Positions 17,694 to 26,566 of a DNA stretch of 64,000 bases are shown piece after piece. Within the stretch, counting starts at the first letter, position 1. Each line of letters starts with the position of its first letter. The stretch comes from Alistipes sp. GTDB lineage: Bacteria > Bacteroidota > Bacteroidia > Bacteroidales > Rikenellaceae. The notes beneath the pieces are model-generated. The model made no database searches. It was not told the origin of the DNA and was given only the letters and a program-made list of their open reading frames with translations. Where the stretch lies: the NCBI GenBank assembly GCA_017437045.1, contig JAFSBY010000041.1, positions 62,001-126,000 on the forward strand, read 5' to 3'. Position numbers and translations under genes: made by a program.

Positions 17694-18524
17694 TTATTTG
17701 ATCAGATCTTTACCGTCGAGCGACTGCATAAGCTGGGCGAAGAGTTCGCGGCCGCGTTCGGGGTCGAGCATCGACCAGCGGGCCACAATGTTCACGCGCA
17801 CCAGATAGGCGAGCACGGCGTTGATGTTGAAATAGTCGAAAGCGGTCAGCTCAACCGACTCGTTCCAGCGAATCAGGTCGATCTTATGCTCTTTCTCTAC
17901 AAGGTTGGTCTCGTCACCGACAGCTGCGATGAGTTGGTCGAGCCAGCTCAATTCGCCACGAAGGCCGAAATCAGCTGCCGACGAACGCTCCAACTGCTCG
18001 ACGACCTCACCGGCACCGACCGTCACCTCGTCGATCGAGCGACCCAGCTGACGTGCCGTGATGGCGGCCGAGACATTGCGTAACGTACGGTCAAATTCAC
18101 CCCACTGACGCAGGAAGTGGCTGCCGGCTTTGGCGCAGAGCGCGTAGTAGGCCTCGAAGAGAGCCTTCTCAAAGCGGTCGTTGGTAGCCACCTGGTCGGC
18201 ATCCTCCCCTTCGGGATCGGCAAAGGCGCGCAAAACGCGTTGCAGAGCCTCGGGCAGGAGTGAGGGGCGCTGCAGCTCCTCGCCAATCTGCTCGGCTGTC
18301 AGATTACCCAGGGCATTGTGCACCGAGCGACCGGCGCGACGTGCGCAGAGGTTCTCACAGTCGTAGTAGGCGTAGAGCAGCTTGACCTGCTTGGCATCAG
18401 CGCCCGAAATGTGCTCAAGCACCTCGTCGCGGATAGCCTGCGGGTCGAAACCCTTGTGGTCGGCATCGAGCTGGTATTCACGCAGCCCGGCGACCAGGGT
18501 GTAATAATTCGAAGCGAACATCAC
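17694..18524 (-). CDS. DUF2764 family protein of the V-ATPase operon
   Basis: 276 residues, mostly alpha-helical. It starts SNYYTLVAGLREYQLDA, the conserved opening of DUF2764 proteins. These sit between subunits E and A in the V-ATPase operons of Bacteroidetes, spirochaetes and chlamydiae. No recognisable C subunit gene is present, so DUF2764 may fill the C-like position at the top of the central stalk. That role is an inference from position and helical content. It starts one base after the subunit E stop, which suggests strict cotranslation. Confidence 0.85.
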   Translation of the reverse strand: MMFASNYYTLVAGLREYQLDADHKGFDPQAIRDEVLEHISGADAKQVKLLYAYYDCENLCARRAGRSVHNALGNLTAEQIGEELQRPSLLPEALQRVLRAFADPEGEDADQVATNDRFEKALFEAYYALCAKAGSHFLRQWGEFDRTLRNVSAAITARQLGRSIDEVTVGAGEVVEQLERSSAADFGLRGELSWLDQLIAAVGDETNLVEKEHKIDLIRWNESVELTAFDYFNINAVLAYLVRVNIVARWSMLDPERGRELFAQLMQSLDGKDLIK

Positions 18525-18525
18525 C

Positions 18526-19140
18526 TTATGCCTTAAAAAGCATGTTGGAAACCTTCTCGCGCAGATACTCCGAGATCAGCGCCTCGATGTCGGCGTCAGC
18601 GAACGAGATGTAGTAGCCACCCTCCTTCTGCGAAACGCGGAAACCGCTCTTCACCTCCTTCGAGTAGCCTACCTCGATACCGGCAGCCAGCAACTCCTTG
18701 GCAGCCTGCTCAAAGGCGGTGTCGAGCTGCTTGCGCTCGGCCTCCGGCAGCAGGGCCTTCAGCTCCACCTTGCCGCTGGCAGCACCGTTCCAATTCTTGG
18801 CTACGGCTACGAGCATCTCCTTGAGGAATGCGGCATCCATCGTGGCAGCCTTCACCCCCTTCGAGGTGGTCTGGGCAACGATCAGCGAGCTGATCTCCGA
18901 CTTGATGCGGGCCACGGCCTGCTTACCGGCCAGGGTGATCTCCGTCTCGGTGTTCTTGGCCGTATCCTCGGCCTTCATCTCGGCCTGCTTGATGATCTCT
19001 TCGGCCTCTTTGCGGGCATCGGCTACGATCTTGGCAGCCTTCTCTTTGGCTTCGGCCACCAGCTTGTCGGCCTCATTGCGACCCTTCTCCAGCCCCTCGT
19101 CGTAGAGCTTCTGGGTCAACTGTTGCAGTTTGTTTTCCAT
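18526..19140 (-). CDS. ntpE: V-type ATPase subunit E (peripheral stalk)
   Basis: 204 residues when begun at the ATG at 19140 (MENKLQQLTQKLYDEG). An upstream in-frame ATG at 19206 would add 22 residues unlike the family and would overlap the -7 box, so it is rejected. Residues 10-85 form a long charged helix rich in Ala, Glu and Lys (KLVAEAKEKAAKIVADARKE), the part that pairs with a G/H-type subunit in the stator. The C-terminal globular part binds the head. It is the first gene of the operon. Confidence 0.9.
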   Translation of the reverse strand: MENKLQQLTQKLYDEGLEKGRNEADKLVAEAKEKAAKIVADARKEAEEIIKQAEMKAEDTAKNTETEITLAGKQAVARIKSEISSLIVAQTTSKGVKAATMDAAFLKEMLVAVAKNWNGAASGKVELKALLPEAERKQLDTAFEQAAKELLAAGIEVGYSKEVKSGFRVSQKEGGYYISFADADIEALISEYLREKVSNMLFKA

Positions 19141-19193
19141 GTGTGAAATTCTATAATGATTGATTATTTGCTTCTTGCTCATTTTAAGGCATG

Positions 19194-19201
19194 CAAAGAT
19201 A
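19194..19201 (-). promoter_or_regulatory. -7 box of the V-ATPase operon promoter
   Basis: On the minus strand the sequence is TATCTTTG, a full match to TAnnTTTG. It lies 53 nt upstream of the subunit E start, which leaves room for a leader of about 45 nt. No matching -33 TTTG is seen. Confidence 0.6.
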
Positions 19202-19381
19202 ATCATTATTTTCGGATATACCTATTTATATTTAGAATAATTGTGCGTAAAAGGCTCATTGAAACGCTTTTTGGGAAGCATTGGCTGTTTGGGGTGGAAG
19301 TTGAGGCGGAGAAATAGGTGGTTCACCCCGTAAAAAGGGCGTTTGGCCCATCTGTTAGGTGGTTTCTCCGTGAGAATGTGG

Positions 19382-19389
19382 TAATTTTG
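19382..19389 (+). promoter_or_regulatory. -7 box upstream of the outer-membrane barrel gene
   Basis: TAATTTTG fits TAnnTTTG and ends 28 nt before the ATG at 19418. A weak TTTC about 19 bp upstream may act as the -33 element. The 278-bp gap from the divergent V-ATPase operon holds this box and the V-ATPase one, and nothing else that I recognise. Confidence 0.55.
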
Positions 19390-19417
19390 TTACACATTCG
19401 AAATCCGCCTATACACG

Positions 19418-22207
19418 ATGAAACGAACCTGGCTATTGACGCTTACGCTGCTCTGCCTCTATGTGGGGGTGGTCGTTGGACAACCTCGGACAGGTCCGAT
19501 GAGTGGTTTTGTCTATGAAATGACGACCGATCAGTTTCAGCAGCGTCGGCAGGCATTGGTTGGAGCCGTGATCGAGGTCTTTGCGCCGACCGACACGTTG
19601 CACACGACGACCGATCTGAATGGTAATTTCCATCTCAAGCAGGTCCCTTCGGGCGATGTGCGGGTGCGCGTGACCTATTTGGGCTATAAGCCCCATGTGC
19701 AGGACTCGGTGCACATTGCTCCCCGTTATGGGTTGGCGCGTCCGTTGCGCGTGCAGTTGCAACCCGATACGCAGCAGATCGACGAGGTGGTGGTCAGCGG
19801 CCGAGCGCAGCTCTCGACCCAGCGCGGTGATACGCTCGTGTTCAATGCTGCGGCCGTGCGTACGATGGCCGGTGATGAGGCGGTGCACATCTTGGAACAG
19901 ATGCCCGGTGTGGAGGTCTCGGAGGATGGGTCGGTGAGCGTGCAGGGCGAATTGATATCGCGGGTCTATGTCAATGGACGACAGCTCTTTGGCGAGGATC
20001 CGAAGGCGGCACTCACCTCGTTGATGGCCTCCGATATTACCAACTTGGAGGTCTATGACGAAGATACGGACGATGAGCGTCGTGCCGGTCGTCGTTTTGC
20101 CGAGAAACAACGTGTGATGAATGTCCGCACGAAGCGTGATATTGCCTCCCTGTTTGATGGCTATTTGTTGGCCAGTGCCGGTGCGGATCTCGACCGCGAT
20201 GTGGAGGGCAAGCGGCAGGGACGCTATGGCGTGGGACTGACGGCCAACCTCTACTCCGAGAAGTTGCGGCTGACGCTCGATGGCTATACGAACAACATCG
20301 GCCGATCGACGAATCGCCTGCGTGCAGTGCTCAACAATCGCCTCTCGTCGGGTAGCTACAAGGAGCAGCACGCCCTCTATGTGGCAGTCTCGAAATTGTG
20401 GGGCAAGAATCGGCGTGAAGGGCAGGTGGTAGATCTTTCGTACAACTATTCGGATGCCTATACGCGCTCGCAGTCGATGACTCGACGGGACTATTTCCAG
20501 ACCGAGGTTTCGCCGGCGCGTCTCTATGCCGATACCACCTCGCAGAGCTCTTCGGGCGGTACACATACGGTCAAACTCTATGGTCTGGTGCACCCCGGAG
20601 GCCGTCATCAACTCTCCTCGCGCAACGAATTTTCGTACAGCTCGCCCTCGTCGCGTTCGGCCAAGCAGAGTGTCAATGAGTCGGCCGAATTGTACCAGCG
20701 TGTCGAGTTGCTGGAGCGATCGTCGGGCCATAGCTATACGATCAAAAACAATCTGAATTGGTCGTGGGATAATCCGCGGGTAGTGCGCCCCTACATCTCG
20801 CTCAATTCGACCATCAGCCGCTCGGAACGAGCCGGTTGGCGCGTCGATACGCTCACCCACGAGAAGCGGGTGCTGGAGACCGATTATGTCGGCCCGCGCG
20901 AGTCCTACAATGCGGAGTTTTCGTTGCAACGCGACATCTACGAAACGGATGGTATGCGTATGGAACTCTTTGCGGCCTATGTCTATGATTATGAGCATAG
21001 CAGGACGCATCAGATGGCTCTTAACACCTACGATCCGGTGGTCGAAATAGACCCGACAAACACCTACAATTACACCTACAACTACACGACCCATACGGGG
21101 CGCATGGCCTATCGCATCAATTCGTCGCTCTATCGTTTTCATCTGAATTGCGATGTGCGCTCGGCGTCGATGAATAAGGATGAATTTTATCCCGATGAGG
21201 TGGCCTATCGGGAGCGATTTGTCTCGGTGCTGCCCTCCGTCTCGTTTACCTTGATGCGCCACGGACGACGCATTCGCATCTTCAGCTATGCCACCTCGGC
21301 TACGCTCCCCTCGGTCGAGCAGTTACGCGATCGTATCGACAACAGCAATCCCCTGTTGTTGCAGAGCGGTAATCCCGACCTGAAGCAGAGCGTGCGACAC
21401 GCCTTTACGTTGAGCTATCCGGGCAAGGTGAATGCGGCCAATGGTCGCAATATCCTGCTGGAGCTGACAGGTGCTTTTGCAACGAACAGCATCACGCAAC
21501 GCTCCTACTATTTCACGGAAGATACGATGCTCGATCAGTGGGACTATGTGGCTCCGGCCGGTAGTACGCTCTACACCTACGAGAATATCGACGGGGCCTA
21601 TAATCTGGGAGGATTGGCTCGTTTTAGTCAGCGTATCAATGCCTTGCGATCGACATTCACCCTCGCAGCGCGCTATAGCTACAACTGTCGCCCGACCTTC
21701 ATTGGCGACGAAAAGAATATCTCGCGTCAGCAGCAGCCTTCGCTCTCGATCGGGTTGAGCGGCACGCAGTCGGCCGGTGTGCGTCTGGGTATTCATTCGA
21801 CCACCTCCTATTCGGATGTGCGCAACACGATCGGTGAGGATACGCGCTATATTTATGAGACCGCCTCCGCTTCGGCCGATCTGCAACTGTTTCGGGTCTT
21901 GTGGATTCAGATGAACTACAACTTAGCCTATTGCCACTATTTGACCGATACGGGGCGCAATACGACGACGCAGATGCTCAATGCGATGGTCGGTTGTCAG
22001 CTGATGAAGGGGCGCATGTTGTTGGGCATAGCTGCCTACGATCTGCTCAATCGCGGCTCGTCGTTTACGACGACCACTTATGCCGATTACGAAATGCAGC
22101 AGTGGCAACCCTCGTATGGCCGCTATTTCACCTTTAATTTGGGCTTCAGATTGAATAAGAATACACCGTCGAAGCGTGGCTATCAAGGCCCCGGTGTGCG
22201 ACGATAG
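19418..22207 (+). CDS. Outer-membrane beta-barrel protein with carboxypeptidase-regulatory-like N-domain (TonB receptor-like)
   Basis: 929 residues with a signal peptide (about 1-21). Residues 30-120 form a CarboxypepD_reg-like beta sandwich (LVGAVIEVFAPTD, TTDLNGNFHLKQVPSGDVRVRVTYLGYK). QQIDEVVVSGRAQLSTQRGDTLVFNAAAVRT then gives a TonB-box-like segment and a plug-like region (AVHILEQMPGVEVSEDGSVSVQGE). The remainder is a long, Tyr/Arg-rich transmembrane barrel of the OMP_b-brl_3 type, ending with the strand YFTFNLGFRLNKN. No SusD partner lies next to it, so the ligand is unknown. The gene appears monocistronic. Confidence 0.85.
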   Translation: MKRTWLLTLTLLCLYVGVVVGQPRTGPMSGFVYEMTTDQFQQRRQALVGAVIEVFAPTDTLHTTTDLNGNFHLKQVPSGDVRVRVTYLGYKPHVQDSVHIAPRYGLARPLRVQLQPDTQQIDEVVVSGRAQLSTQRGDTLVFNAAAVRTMAGDEAVHILEQMPGVEVSEDGSVSVQGELISRVYVNGRQLFGEDPKAALTSLMASDITNLEVYDEDTDDERRAGRRFAEKQRVMNVRTKRDIASLFDGYLLASAGADLDRDVEGKRQGRYGVGLTANLYSEKLRLTLDGYTNNIGRSTNRLRAVLNNRLSSGSYKEQHALYVAVSKLWGKNRREGQVVDLSYNYSDAYTRSQSMTRRDYFQTEVSPARLYADTTSQSSSGGTHTVKLYGLVHPGGRHQLSSRNEFSYSSPSSRSAKQSVNESAELYQRVELLERSSGHSYTIKNNLNWSWDNPRVVRPYISLNSTISRSERAGWRVDTLTHEKRVLETDYVGPRESYNAEFSLQRDIYETDGMRMELFAAYVYDYEHSRTHQMALNTYDPVVEIDPTNTYNYTYNYTTHTGRMAYRINSSLYRFHLNCDVRSASMNKDEFYPDEVAYRERFVSVLPSVSFTLMRHGRRIRIFSYATSATLPSVEQLRDRIDNSNPLLLQSGNPDLKQSVRHAFTLSYPGKVNAANGRNILLELTGAFATNSITQRSYYFTEDTMLDQWDYVAPAGSTLYTYENIDGAYNLGGLARFSQRINALRSTFTLAARYSYNCRPTFIGDEKNISRQQQPSLSIGLSGTQSAGVRLGIHSTTSYSDVRNTIGEDTRYIYETASASADLQLFRVLWIQMNYNLAYCHYLTDTGRNTTTQMLNAMVGCQLMKGRMLLGIAAYDLLNRGSSFTTTTYADYEMQQWQPSYGRYFTFNLGFRLNKNTPSKRGYQGPGVRR

Positions 22208-22294
22208 GGGTGAAACGAAAGTCGGAAGAGCAGTCGATCCGACGAGGCCTCGAAACGAGGTAAATAGAAGACTGCGTGAAAGTTAATAAAGTCT

Positions 22295-22341
22295 GAGGAG
22301 GGTGAGCACGCGATCAATGGGTCGTGTGCTCCTCTTTTTTC
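22295..22341 (+). terminator. Probable terminator after the outer-membrane barrel gene
   Basis: GAGCAC (22304-22309) can pair with GTGCTC (22326-22331), extended by GAG with CTC around a small bulge. A run of T residues begins about 22335. It lies 90-130 nt past the barrel stop and runs into the 3' end of the convergent small gene. The stem is shorter than the other terminators here. Confidence 0.4.
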
Positions 22342-22586
22342 TTGCGGCCCTTCCAATGTGCTTTGAGGCGACGGACCCCCTCGACCCCCAAAATGGTCAG
22401 TCCGGCATATTGGGTTGTCTTGGCCAACCCAAACAACACGATCCACAGCACTCCTTTGGTTGAAGCCGAGAAGGGAAGGGCAAATTGCACAAAGGAGAGG
22501 ATGTAGCAGGGGATACAACAGAGCAATACGATCACTCCCGTGCGGAACGAGAGGCGCGAAAGAGTCTGTTTGATGCGTTGGAACAT
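22314..22586 (-). CDS. Small two-helix membrane protein, function unknown
   Basis: 90 residues from the ATG at 22586 (MFQRIKQTLSRLSF). An ATG 15 nt upstream exists but falls inside the -7 box. Two hydrophobic segments are visible (GVIVLLCCIPCYILSFVQFA and STKGVLWIVLFGLAKTTQY). A basic tail follows (RRLKAHWKGRKKKEEHTTH), suggesting inner-membrane insertion with the tail in the cytoplasm. I do not recognise the family. It is convergent with the barrel gene and downstream of the DUF4301 gene but has its own promoter-like box. Confidence 0.6.
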   Translation of the reverse strand: MFQRIKQTLSRLSFRTGVIVLLCCIPCYILSFVQFALPFSASTKGVLWIVLFGLAKTTQYAGLTILGVEGVRRLKAHWKGRKKKEEHTTH

Positions 22587-22590
22587 GGGG

Positions 22591-22598
22591 CAAAGATA
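22591..22598 (-). promoter_or_regulatory. -7 box abutting the start of the small membrane protein gene
   Basis: The minus strand reads TATCTTTG, then four C residues, then the ATG at 22586. Transcription would be expected to start at or next to the start codon, giving a leaderless or near-leaderless mRNA. Confidence 0.5.
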
Positions 22599-22638
22599 CA
22601 AAAAAAGCGACGCAGCGTGTTGTAAATTTTAGGCAAAA

Positions 22639-22679
22639 AAAGAGGCTGTCGCACCTTGTATCGGTTAGACAGCCTCTTT
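22639..22679 (-). terminator. Terminator after the DUF4301 gene
   Basis: A perfect 12-bp stem (AAAGAGGCTGTC with GACAGCCTCTTT) closes a 17-nt loop, 15 nt past the DUF4301 stop. The minus strand has a T-run directly after the stem (seven A residues precede it on the plus strand). It shares the GGCTGTC/GACAGCC core with four other terminators. Confidence 0.8.
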
Positions 22680-22694
22680 CGGTTGATTGTCTCG

Positions 22695-24128
22695 CTATTG
22701 GTGTTGCTCGCGGAGCAAATCCTGTACCACTTTCACCGGCGAGAAGGTGGTGATGGGCACATCGACAAAGATCGTGTTCCACTTGGCCATGGCACCATTC
22801 CACAAGCCCGGCAACTCTTGGGCGCGCAGATCACGACCGCCGGCCGACTTCTCGGAGATGAAGCCCGTAGCCGGATCGGTGTAGCCGCGCAGGTCGAATT
22901 TCTCGCCCTTCGAGTTCTTGACACCGCAAACCAGATCCACCGGATTGAAGTGCGTAGCCGACTTCATCAGCGGCATATCCTCGGGAGCAATCTGGCTCGA
23001 CTCGGCAATCTGCAACGACTCGGTGCCATCCTCGTTCTTCACCCAGAAGGGACCGCCTCCCGGCTCGCCCTCGTTGCGTACCATGCCGCAGAGGCGGATC
23101 GGGCGGTTGAGAATCGCCTGAAGCAGTGCAGCATCATACTGCTCGGGCAGTTTGACGCAGAGCTCCTGCTCGATGAAGGCGGCAATCGGCTCGAGTTCGG
23201 CACCACCTACGGCCAGGGCCTTCAGGTACTCGAACGAACGCTCCTGCAGCTGCAGCAACAGACCGGCCAAAATCTTCTTGTAGCGGGTCGTGTCGGCACG
23301 ACGAGCATCGGTCGTGACGTTGTCGATATTCTTGATGAAGACCACGTCGGCGTCGATGTCGTTCAGGTTCTCGATCAGCGCACCGTGGCCGGCCGGACGG
23401 AACAGCAACGAACCGTCGTCCTGGCGGAAGGGGGTGTTGTCGGGATTGACAGCGATCGTGTCGGTCGAAGGCTTCTGTACGGAGAACGAAATCTCGTAAC
23501 GGATGCCGTAGCGCGCCTCATAGAAGGGAACCTTCTCGGTGAGCAGGCTCTTGAAACCCTCGATGTGCTCGGGCGATACGGTGAAGTGGATGCGGGCTAC
23601 ACCACCGGCCGTAGCGTAGGCTGCGCCCTCGGCCAGATGCTCCTCGACGGCCTTACGAGCCCCCTCGGGATAGGCGTGGAAGGTGACCAGACCCTTCGGC
23701 TTGGCACCGTAGTTGAGCCCCTCCTTGATGATGGCACTCACGAGTTGCGTATCGTCATACTCGGCCGGAAGAACGGCCTTCAGCTCGGGCCAGAAGGCGA
23801 ACTTCTCGATCTCGTTGATCAGTCGATCGATACCCGGCGTACGCTTGCCCTCGCCTACAAACGAGAACAACTCTTTGAACATGCGGGTGGCAGCACCCGA
23901 GGCGGGGACGAATTTCACCACCTGGATCTGCTCCTTGCTGGCCTCATAGCGAGCAATGGCCTTGTCGGCCTCCTCGTCGCTGACGAGTACGACGCCATCA
24001 CCGGGGGAGGCGGCACGCACGATCCCCAAGTAGGGGAATCCGCGACGGAAATTTTCGATCTGCAGCTCGACCGCTTCGGGGGTTAGGCCGTGGTCGGCAA
24101 TTTGTTGAAGGTCTTTGTCGGTAAACAT
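22695..24128 (-). CDS. DUF4301 family protein, nucleotidyltransferase-like
   Basis: 477 residues and cytoplasmic (no signal peptide). The motif VKFVPASGAATRMFKEL (about residues 70-86) resembles the G-x-G-T-R-M-x-K nucleotide-binding loop of sugar-1-phosphate nucleotidyltransferases. LLFRPAGHGALIENLNDIDADVVFIKNIDN is a second block typical of DUF4301 and of UDP-sugar pyrophosphorylase-like folds. The reaction and substrate are not known to me. It is a single-gene transcript with its own -7 box and terminator, divergent from murB. Confidence 0.85.
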   Translation of the reverse strand: MFTDKDLQQIADHGLTPEAVELQIENFRRGFPYLGIVRAASPGDGVVLVSDEEADKAIARYEASKEQIQVVKFVPASGAATRMFKELFSFVGEGKRTPGIDRLINEIEKFAFWPELKAVLPAEYDDTQLVSAIIKEGLNYGAKPKGLVTFHAYPEGARKAVEEHLAEGAAYATAGGVARIHFTVSPEHIEGFKSLLTEKVPFYEARYGIRYEISFSVQKPSTDTIAVNPDNTPFRQDDGSLLFRPAGHGALIENLNDIDADVVFIKNIDNVTTDARRADTTRYKKILAGLLLQLQERSFEYLKALAVGGAELEPIAAFIEQELCVKLPEQYDAALLQAILNRPIRLCGMVRNEGEPGGGPFWVKNEDGTESLQIAESSQIAPEDMPLMKSATHFNPVDLVCGVKNSKGEKFDLRGYTDPATGFISEKSAGGRDLRAQELPGLWNGAMAKWNTIFVDVPITTFSPVKVVQDLLREQHQ

Positions 24129-24171
24129 GATTTATTAGTTTGTTTTAGTTGGTTCGATCGGAAAATCTCTT

Positions 24172-24179
24172 CAAAGTTA
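24172..24179 (-). promoter_or_regulatory. -7 box for the DUF4301 gene
   Basis: The minus strand reads TAACTTTG, 43 nt upstream of the start at 24128. It sits only 11 bp from the divergent murB -7 box (same TAACTTTG sequence), so two polymerases could not occupy both promoters at once. Confidence 0.6.
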
Positions 24180-24190
24180 ATAAAAATTTC

Positions 24191-24198
24191 TAACTTTG
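24191..24198 (+). promoter_or_regulatory. -7 box directly before murB
   Basis: TAACTTTG is followed by only four bases (CACT) and the murB ATG at 24203. An in-frame TAA lies at 24191-24193, so no upstream start codon is possible. The mRNA is therefore predicted to begin at or beside the ATG. Confidence 0.6.
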
Positions 24199-24202
24199 CA
24201 CT

Positions 24203-25216
24203 ATGATTCGTCTATTTGAAGCGATAAATTTAACAGATCGGAACAGTTTTCATGTCCGACAGTCGGCCGAGCGGCTTGTAGAGTTCGATACGGCGGCCGA
24301 TGTGGCTGCCATTTTCGAGCAGTGGAAACCCGCGCGGTGGATGGTCCTCTCGGGGGGTAACAACATCCTCTTTACGCGCGATTATGAGGGGTTGTTGCTG
24401 ACGCCCGTCTCGCAGCAGATTCAGTTGCTTGAGGAGCAGGATGACGAGGTCGTCGTGCGTGCCGATGCGGGCGTGGAGTGGGACGATCTGGTGGCCTGGG
24501 CCGTGGAGCGCGACCTGTGGGGATTGGAGAATCTTTCACTCATCCCGGGTAAGGTGGGTGCTGCTCCGGTGCAGAATATCGGAGCCTATGGCGCCGAGGC
24601 CAAAGATGCGATCCGCGCCATTCATTGGGTCGATACGGCCGAAGGATGCCGTGTGCGGGTGATGGCGGTCGAGGAGGCGCAGTTTGGCTACCGAGAGAGT
24701 ATCTTCAAACACGCCTTGAAGGGGCGAGCCATCATCACGGCGGTCGATTTTGCCCTGCACCGCACGCCGCAACCGCGTATCGGCTATGGCGATGTGGAGC
24801 GTGAGGTGATGGCCCGGGGCGGGGTTTCGTTGCACAATATCCGCGAGGCGATTTGTGCCATTCGCCGCTTCAAATTGCCCGATACGGCTGTGTTGGGCAA
24901 TGCCGGCAGCTTCTTTAAGAATCCGGTTGTGGAGCGTGCAGTGGCCGAGGCGTTGTTGGCCGAGTGGCCCGAGATGCCGCACTATGCAACGGCCGATCCC
25001 GAGCGGGTTAAGTTGGCGGCCGGATGGTTGATCGACCGTGCCGGTCTGAAGGGCTATCGCCGCGGGGCTGTGGGTGTGCACGAACGCCAAGCATTGGTGT
25101 TGGTGAACCATGGCGGTGCCACCGGTGAGGAGGTCATCGCGCTGGCTGATTATGTGATTGAACAGGTGCAGGCCCGATTCGGGATTCGGATCGAGCCGGA
25201 GGTAAATATCCTATAG
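24203..25216 (+). CDS. murB: UDP-N-acetylmuramate dehydrogenase (UDP-N-acetylenolpyruvoylglucosamine reductase)
   Basis: 337 residues, the size of type I MurB. It reduces UDP-GlcNAc-enolpyruvate to UDP-MurNAc with NADPH and FAD in the cytoplasm. FAD-domain motifs are present: VLSGGNNILF (about 48-57), SLIPGKVGAAPVQNIGAYGAE and FGYRESIFK. The catalytic serine is Ser236 in GNAGSFFKNP, and the late glutamate is Glu333 in EPEVNIL. The tilS gene begins at the base after the stop codon, which starts the murB-tilS-holA-aminotransferase IV-like operon. Confidence 0.97.
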   Translation: MIRLFEAINLTDRNSFHVRQSAERLVEFDTAADVAAIFEQWKPARWMVLSGGNNILFTRDYEGLLLTPVSQQIQLLEEQDDEVVVRADAGVEWDDLVAWAVERDLWGLENLSLIPGKVGAAPVQNIGAYGAEAKDAIRAIHWVDTAEGCRVRVMAVEEAQFGYRESIFKHALKGRAIITAVDFALHRTPQPRIGYGDVEREVMARGGVSLHNIREAICAIRRFKLPDTAVLGNAGSFFKNPVVERAVAEALLAEWPEMPHYATADPERVKLAAGWLIDRAGLKGYRRGAVGVHERQALVLVNHGGATGEEVIALADYVIEQVQARFGIRIEPEVNIL

Positions 25217-26563
25217 ATGGTGATGTTGCAGGCTCGTTTTGAGCAATATATTGCGGAGCATAAGCTCTTTACGACCGAGGATCGGCTCTTGCTGACCGTC
25301 TCGGGCGGTGTCGATTCGATGGTGATGCTGGCCCTATTTGTTGAGGCGGGCTATCGGATCGGAGTGGCGCATTGCAATTTCTGCCTGCGCGGTGCCGAGA
25401 GCGATGAGGATGAGGAGCTCGTAGCGCGTGTGGCGGCACAATATGGTGTGCCGCACTACAACCGCCGCTTTGATACCGAGGCCGAAATGGAGCGTACGGG
25501 TGAGTCGATGGAGATGGCTGCCCGTCGTTTGCGCTATGCCTGGTTTGAGGAGTTGTGCGTCACGGAGGGATATACGGCCATAGCAGTGGCACACCATGCC
25601 GATGACTCGATCGAGACCTTCTTTATCAACCTGCTGCGAGGTACGGGTTTGCGTGGCCTGACGGGTATTTCGCAACAGCGGGGTGCCGTGGTGCGTCCCT
25701 TGTTGTTTGCCACGCGCAAGGAGATTCTGGAGTATGCCGTGGCGCATCATATTCCCTATCGAGAGGACTCCTCGAATCGCTCGACGAAATACCTGCGCAA
25801 CAAGATCCGATTGGGCTTGGTGCCGCGTATTCGGGAGATCAATCCGCGTTTCACCCCCTTGATGTGTCGGAATATTGATCGCCTGACGGAGGCACAACGT
25901 TTCATCGGTCAGGCCATCGAAAAGATCCGCAAGCAGGCCGTTACGCACGATCAGGGGGTCGATACGATCCATTTGGAGCAGATCGATGCCGAGTTTTCGC
26001 GGAATTTTGTCCTCTACGAATTGCTCAGCTCGGCCTATGGCTTCAAAGGGGATGTGATCGATGCGCTTTGCCGCGCCCTCGACGAGGGGGTGTCGGGCCG
26101 TCGTTTCTATGCCCGCGATTGGGTGGCCTGCTCGGATCGCAATCGGGTGGTTGTGAGCCGTATCGAGGAGCAGGATAGCTGCGAGGTGGAGGTCCCGAAG
26201 GGGGCTTTGCGCGCCTATTGTGGCAATTCGGTGCTCTATTTCGAGGAGCAGAATATCGACCTCGTCGAATCGTTGCAGGTGCCGGCTCAGATGGCACTCT
26301 TTGATGCCGATAAGTTGCAGTGGCCCTTGCGGTTGCGTCGCTGGAGGGAGGGCGATTGGTTCGTGCCGTTCGGCATGGCCGGCAAGAAGAAGTTGAGCGA
26401 TCTGCTGATCGATCAGAAACTCTCGCTCATGGAGAAACAACGGCAGTTGGTGTTGCTCTCGGGAGAGGATATTATTTGGGTGGTAGGTCTTCGGACGGAT
26501 GACCGTTATCGGGTCGATGATCGGACCGAGCAGGTGCTTTCGATCCATCGCGAAATTGTATAA
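25217..26563 (+). CDS. tilS: tRNA(Ile)-lysidine synthase
   Basis: 448 residues. The PP-loop ATP motif SGGVDS is at 29-34. The N-type ATPase core continues through GVAHCNFCLRGAESDEDE, AVAHHADDSIETFFINLLRGTGLRGLTG and REDSSN, all hallmarks of TilS. The C-terminal TilS domains follow, including PLRLRRWREGDWFVPFGMAGKKKLSDLLID (about 370-400). It converts C34 of the tRNA-Ile2 anticodon to lysidine so that it reads AUA. It abuts murB with no gap; a second ATG at residue 3 is possible. Confidence 0.97.
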   Translation: MVMLQARFEQYIAEHKLFTTEDRLLLTVSGGVDSMVMLALFVEAGYRIGVAHCNFCLRGAESDEDEELVARVAAQYGVPHYNRRFDTEAEMERTGESMEMAARRLRYAWFEELCVTEGYTAIAVAHHADDSIETFFINLLRGTGLRGLTGISQQRGAVVRPLLFATRKEILEYAVAHHIPYREDSSNRSTKYLRNKIRLGLVPRIREINPRFTPLMCRNIDRLTEAQRFIGQAIEKIRKQAVTHDQGVDTIHLEQIDAEFSRNFVLYELLSSAYGFKGDVIDALCRALDEGVSGRRFYARDWVACSDRNRVVVSRIEEQDSCEVEVPKGALRAYCGNSVLYFEEQNIDLVESLQVPAQMALFDADKLQWPLRLRRWREGDWFVPFGMAGKKKLSDLLIDQKLSLMEKQRQLVLLSGEDIIWVVGLRTDDRYRVDDRTEQVLSIHREIV

Positions 26564-26566
26564 GTC

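Noticed and set aside
15923-17701. Plus-strand open frame of 592 codons opposite ntpA
   Set aside because: Antisense to a highly conserved catalytic subunit; composition and lack of motifs mark it as a shadow.
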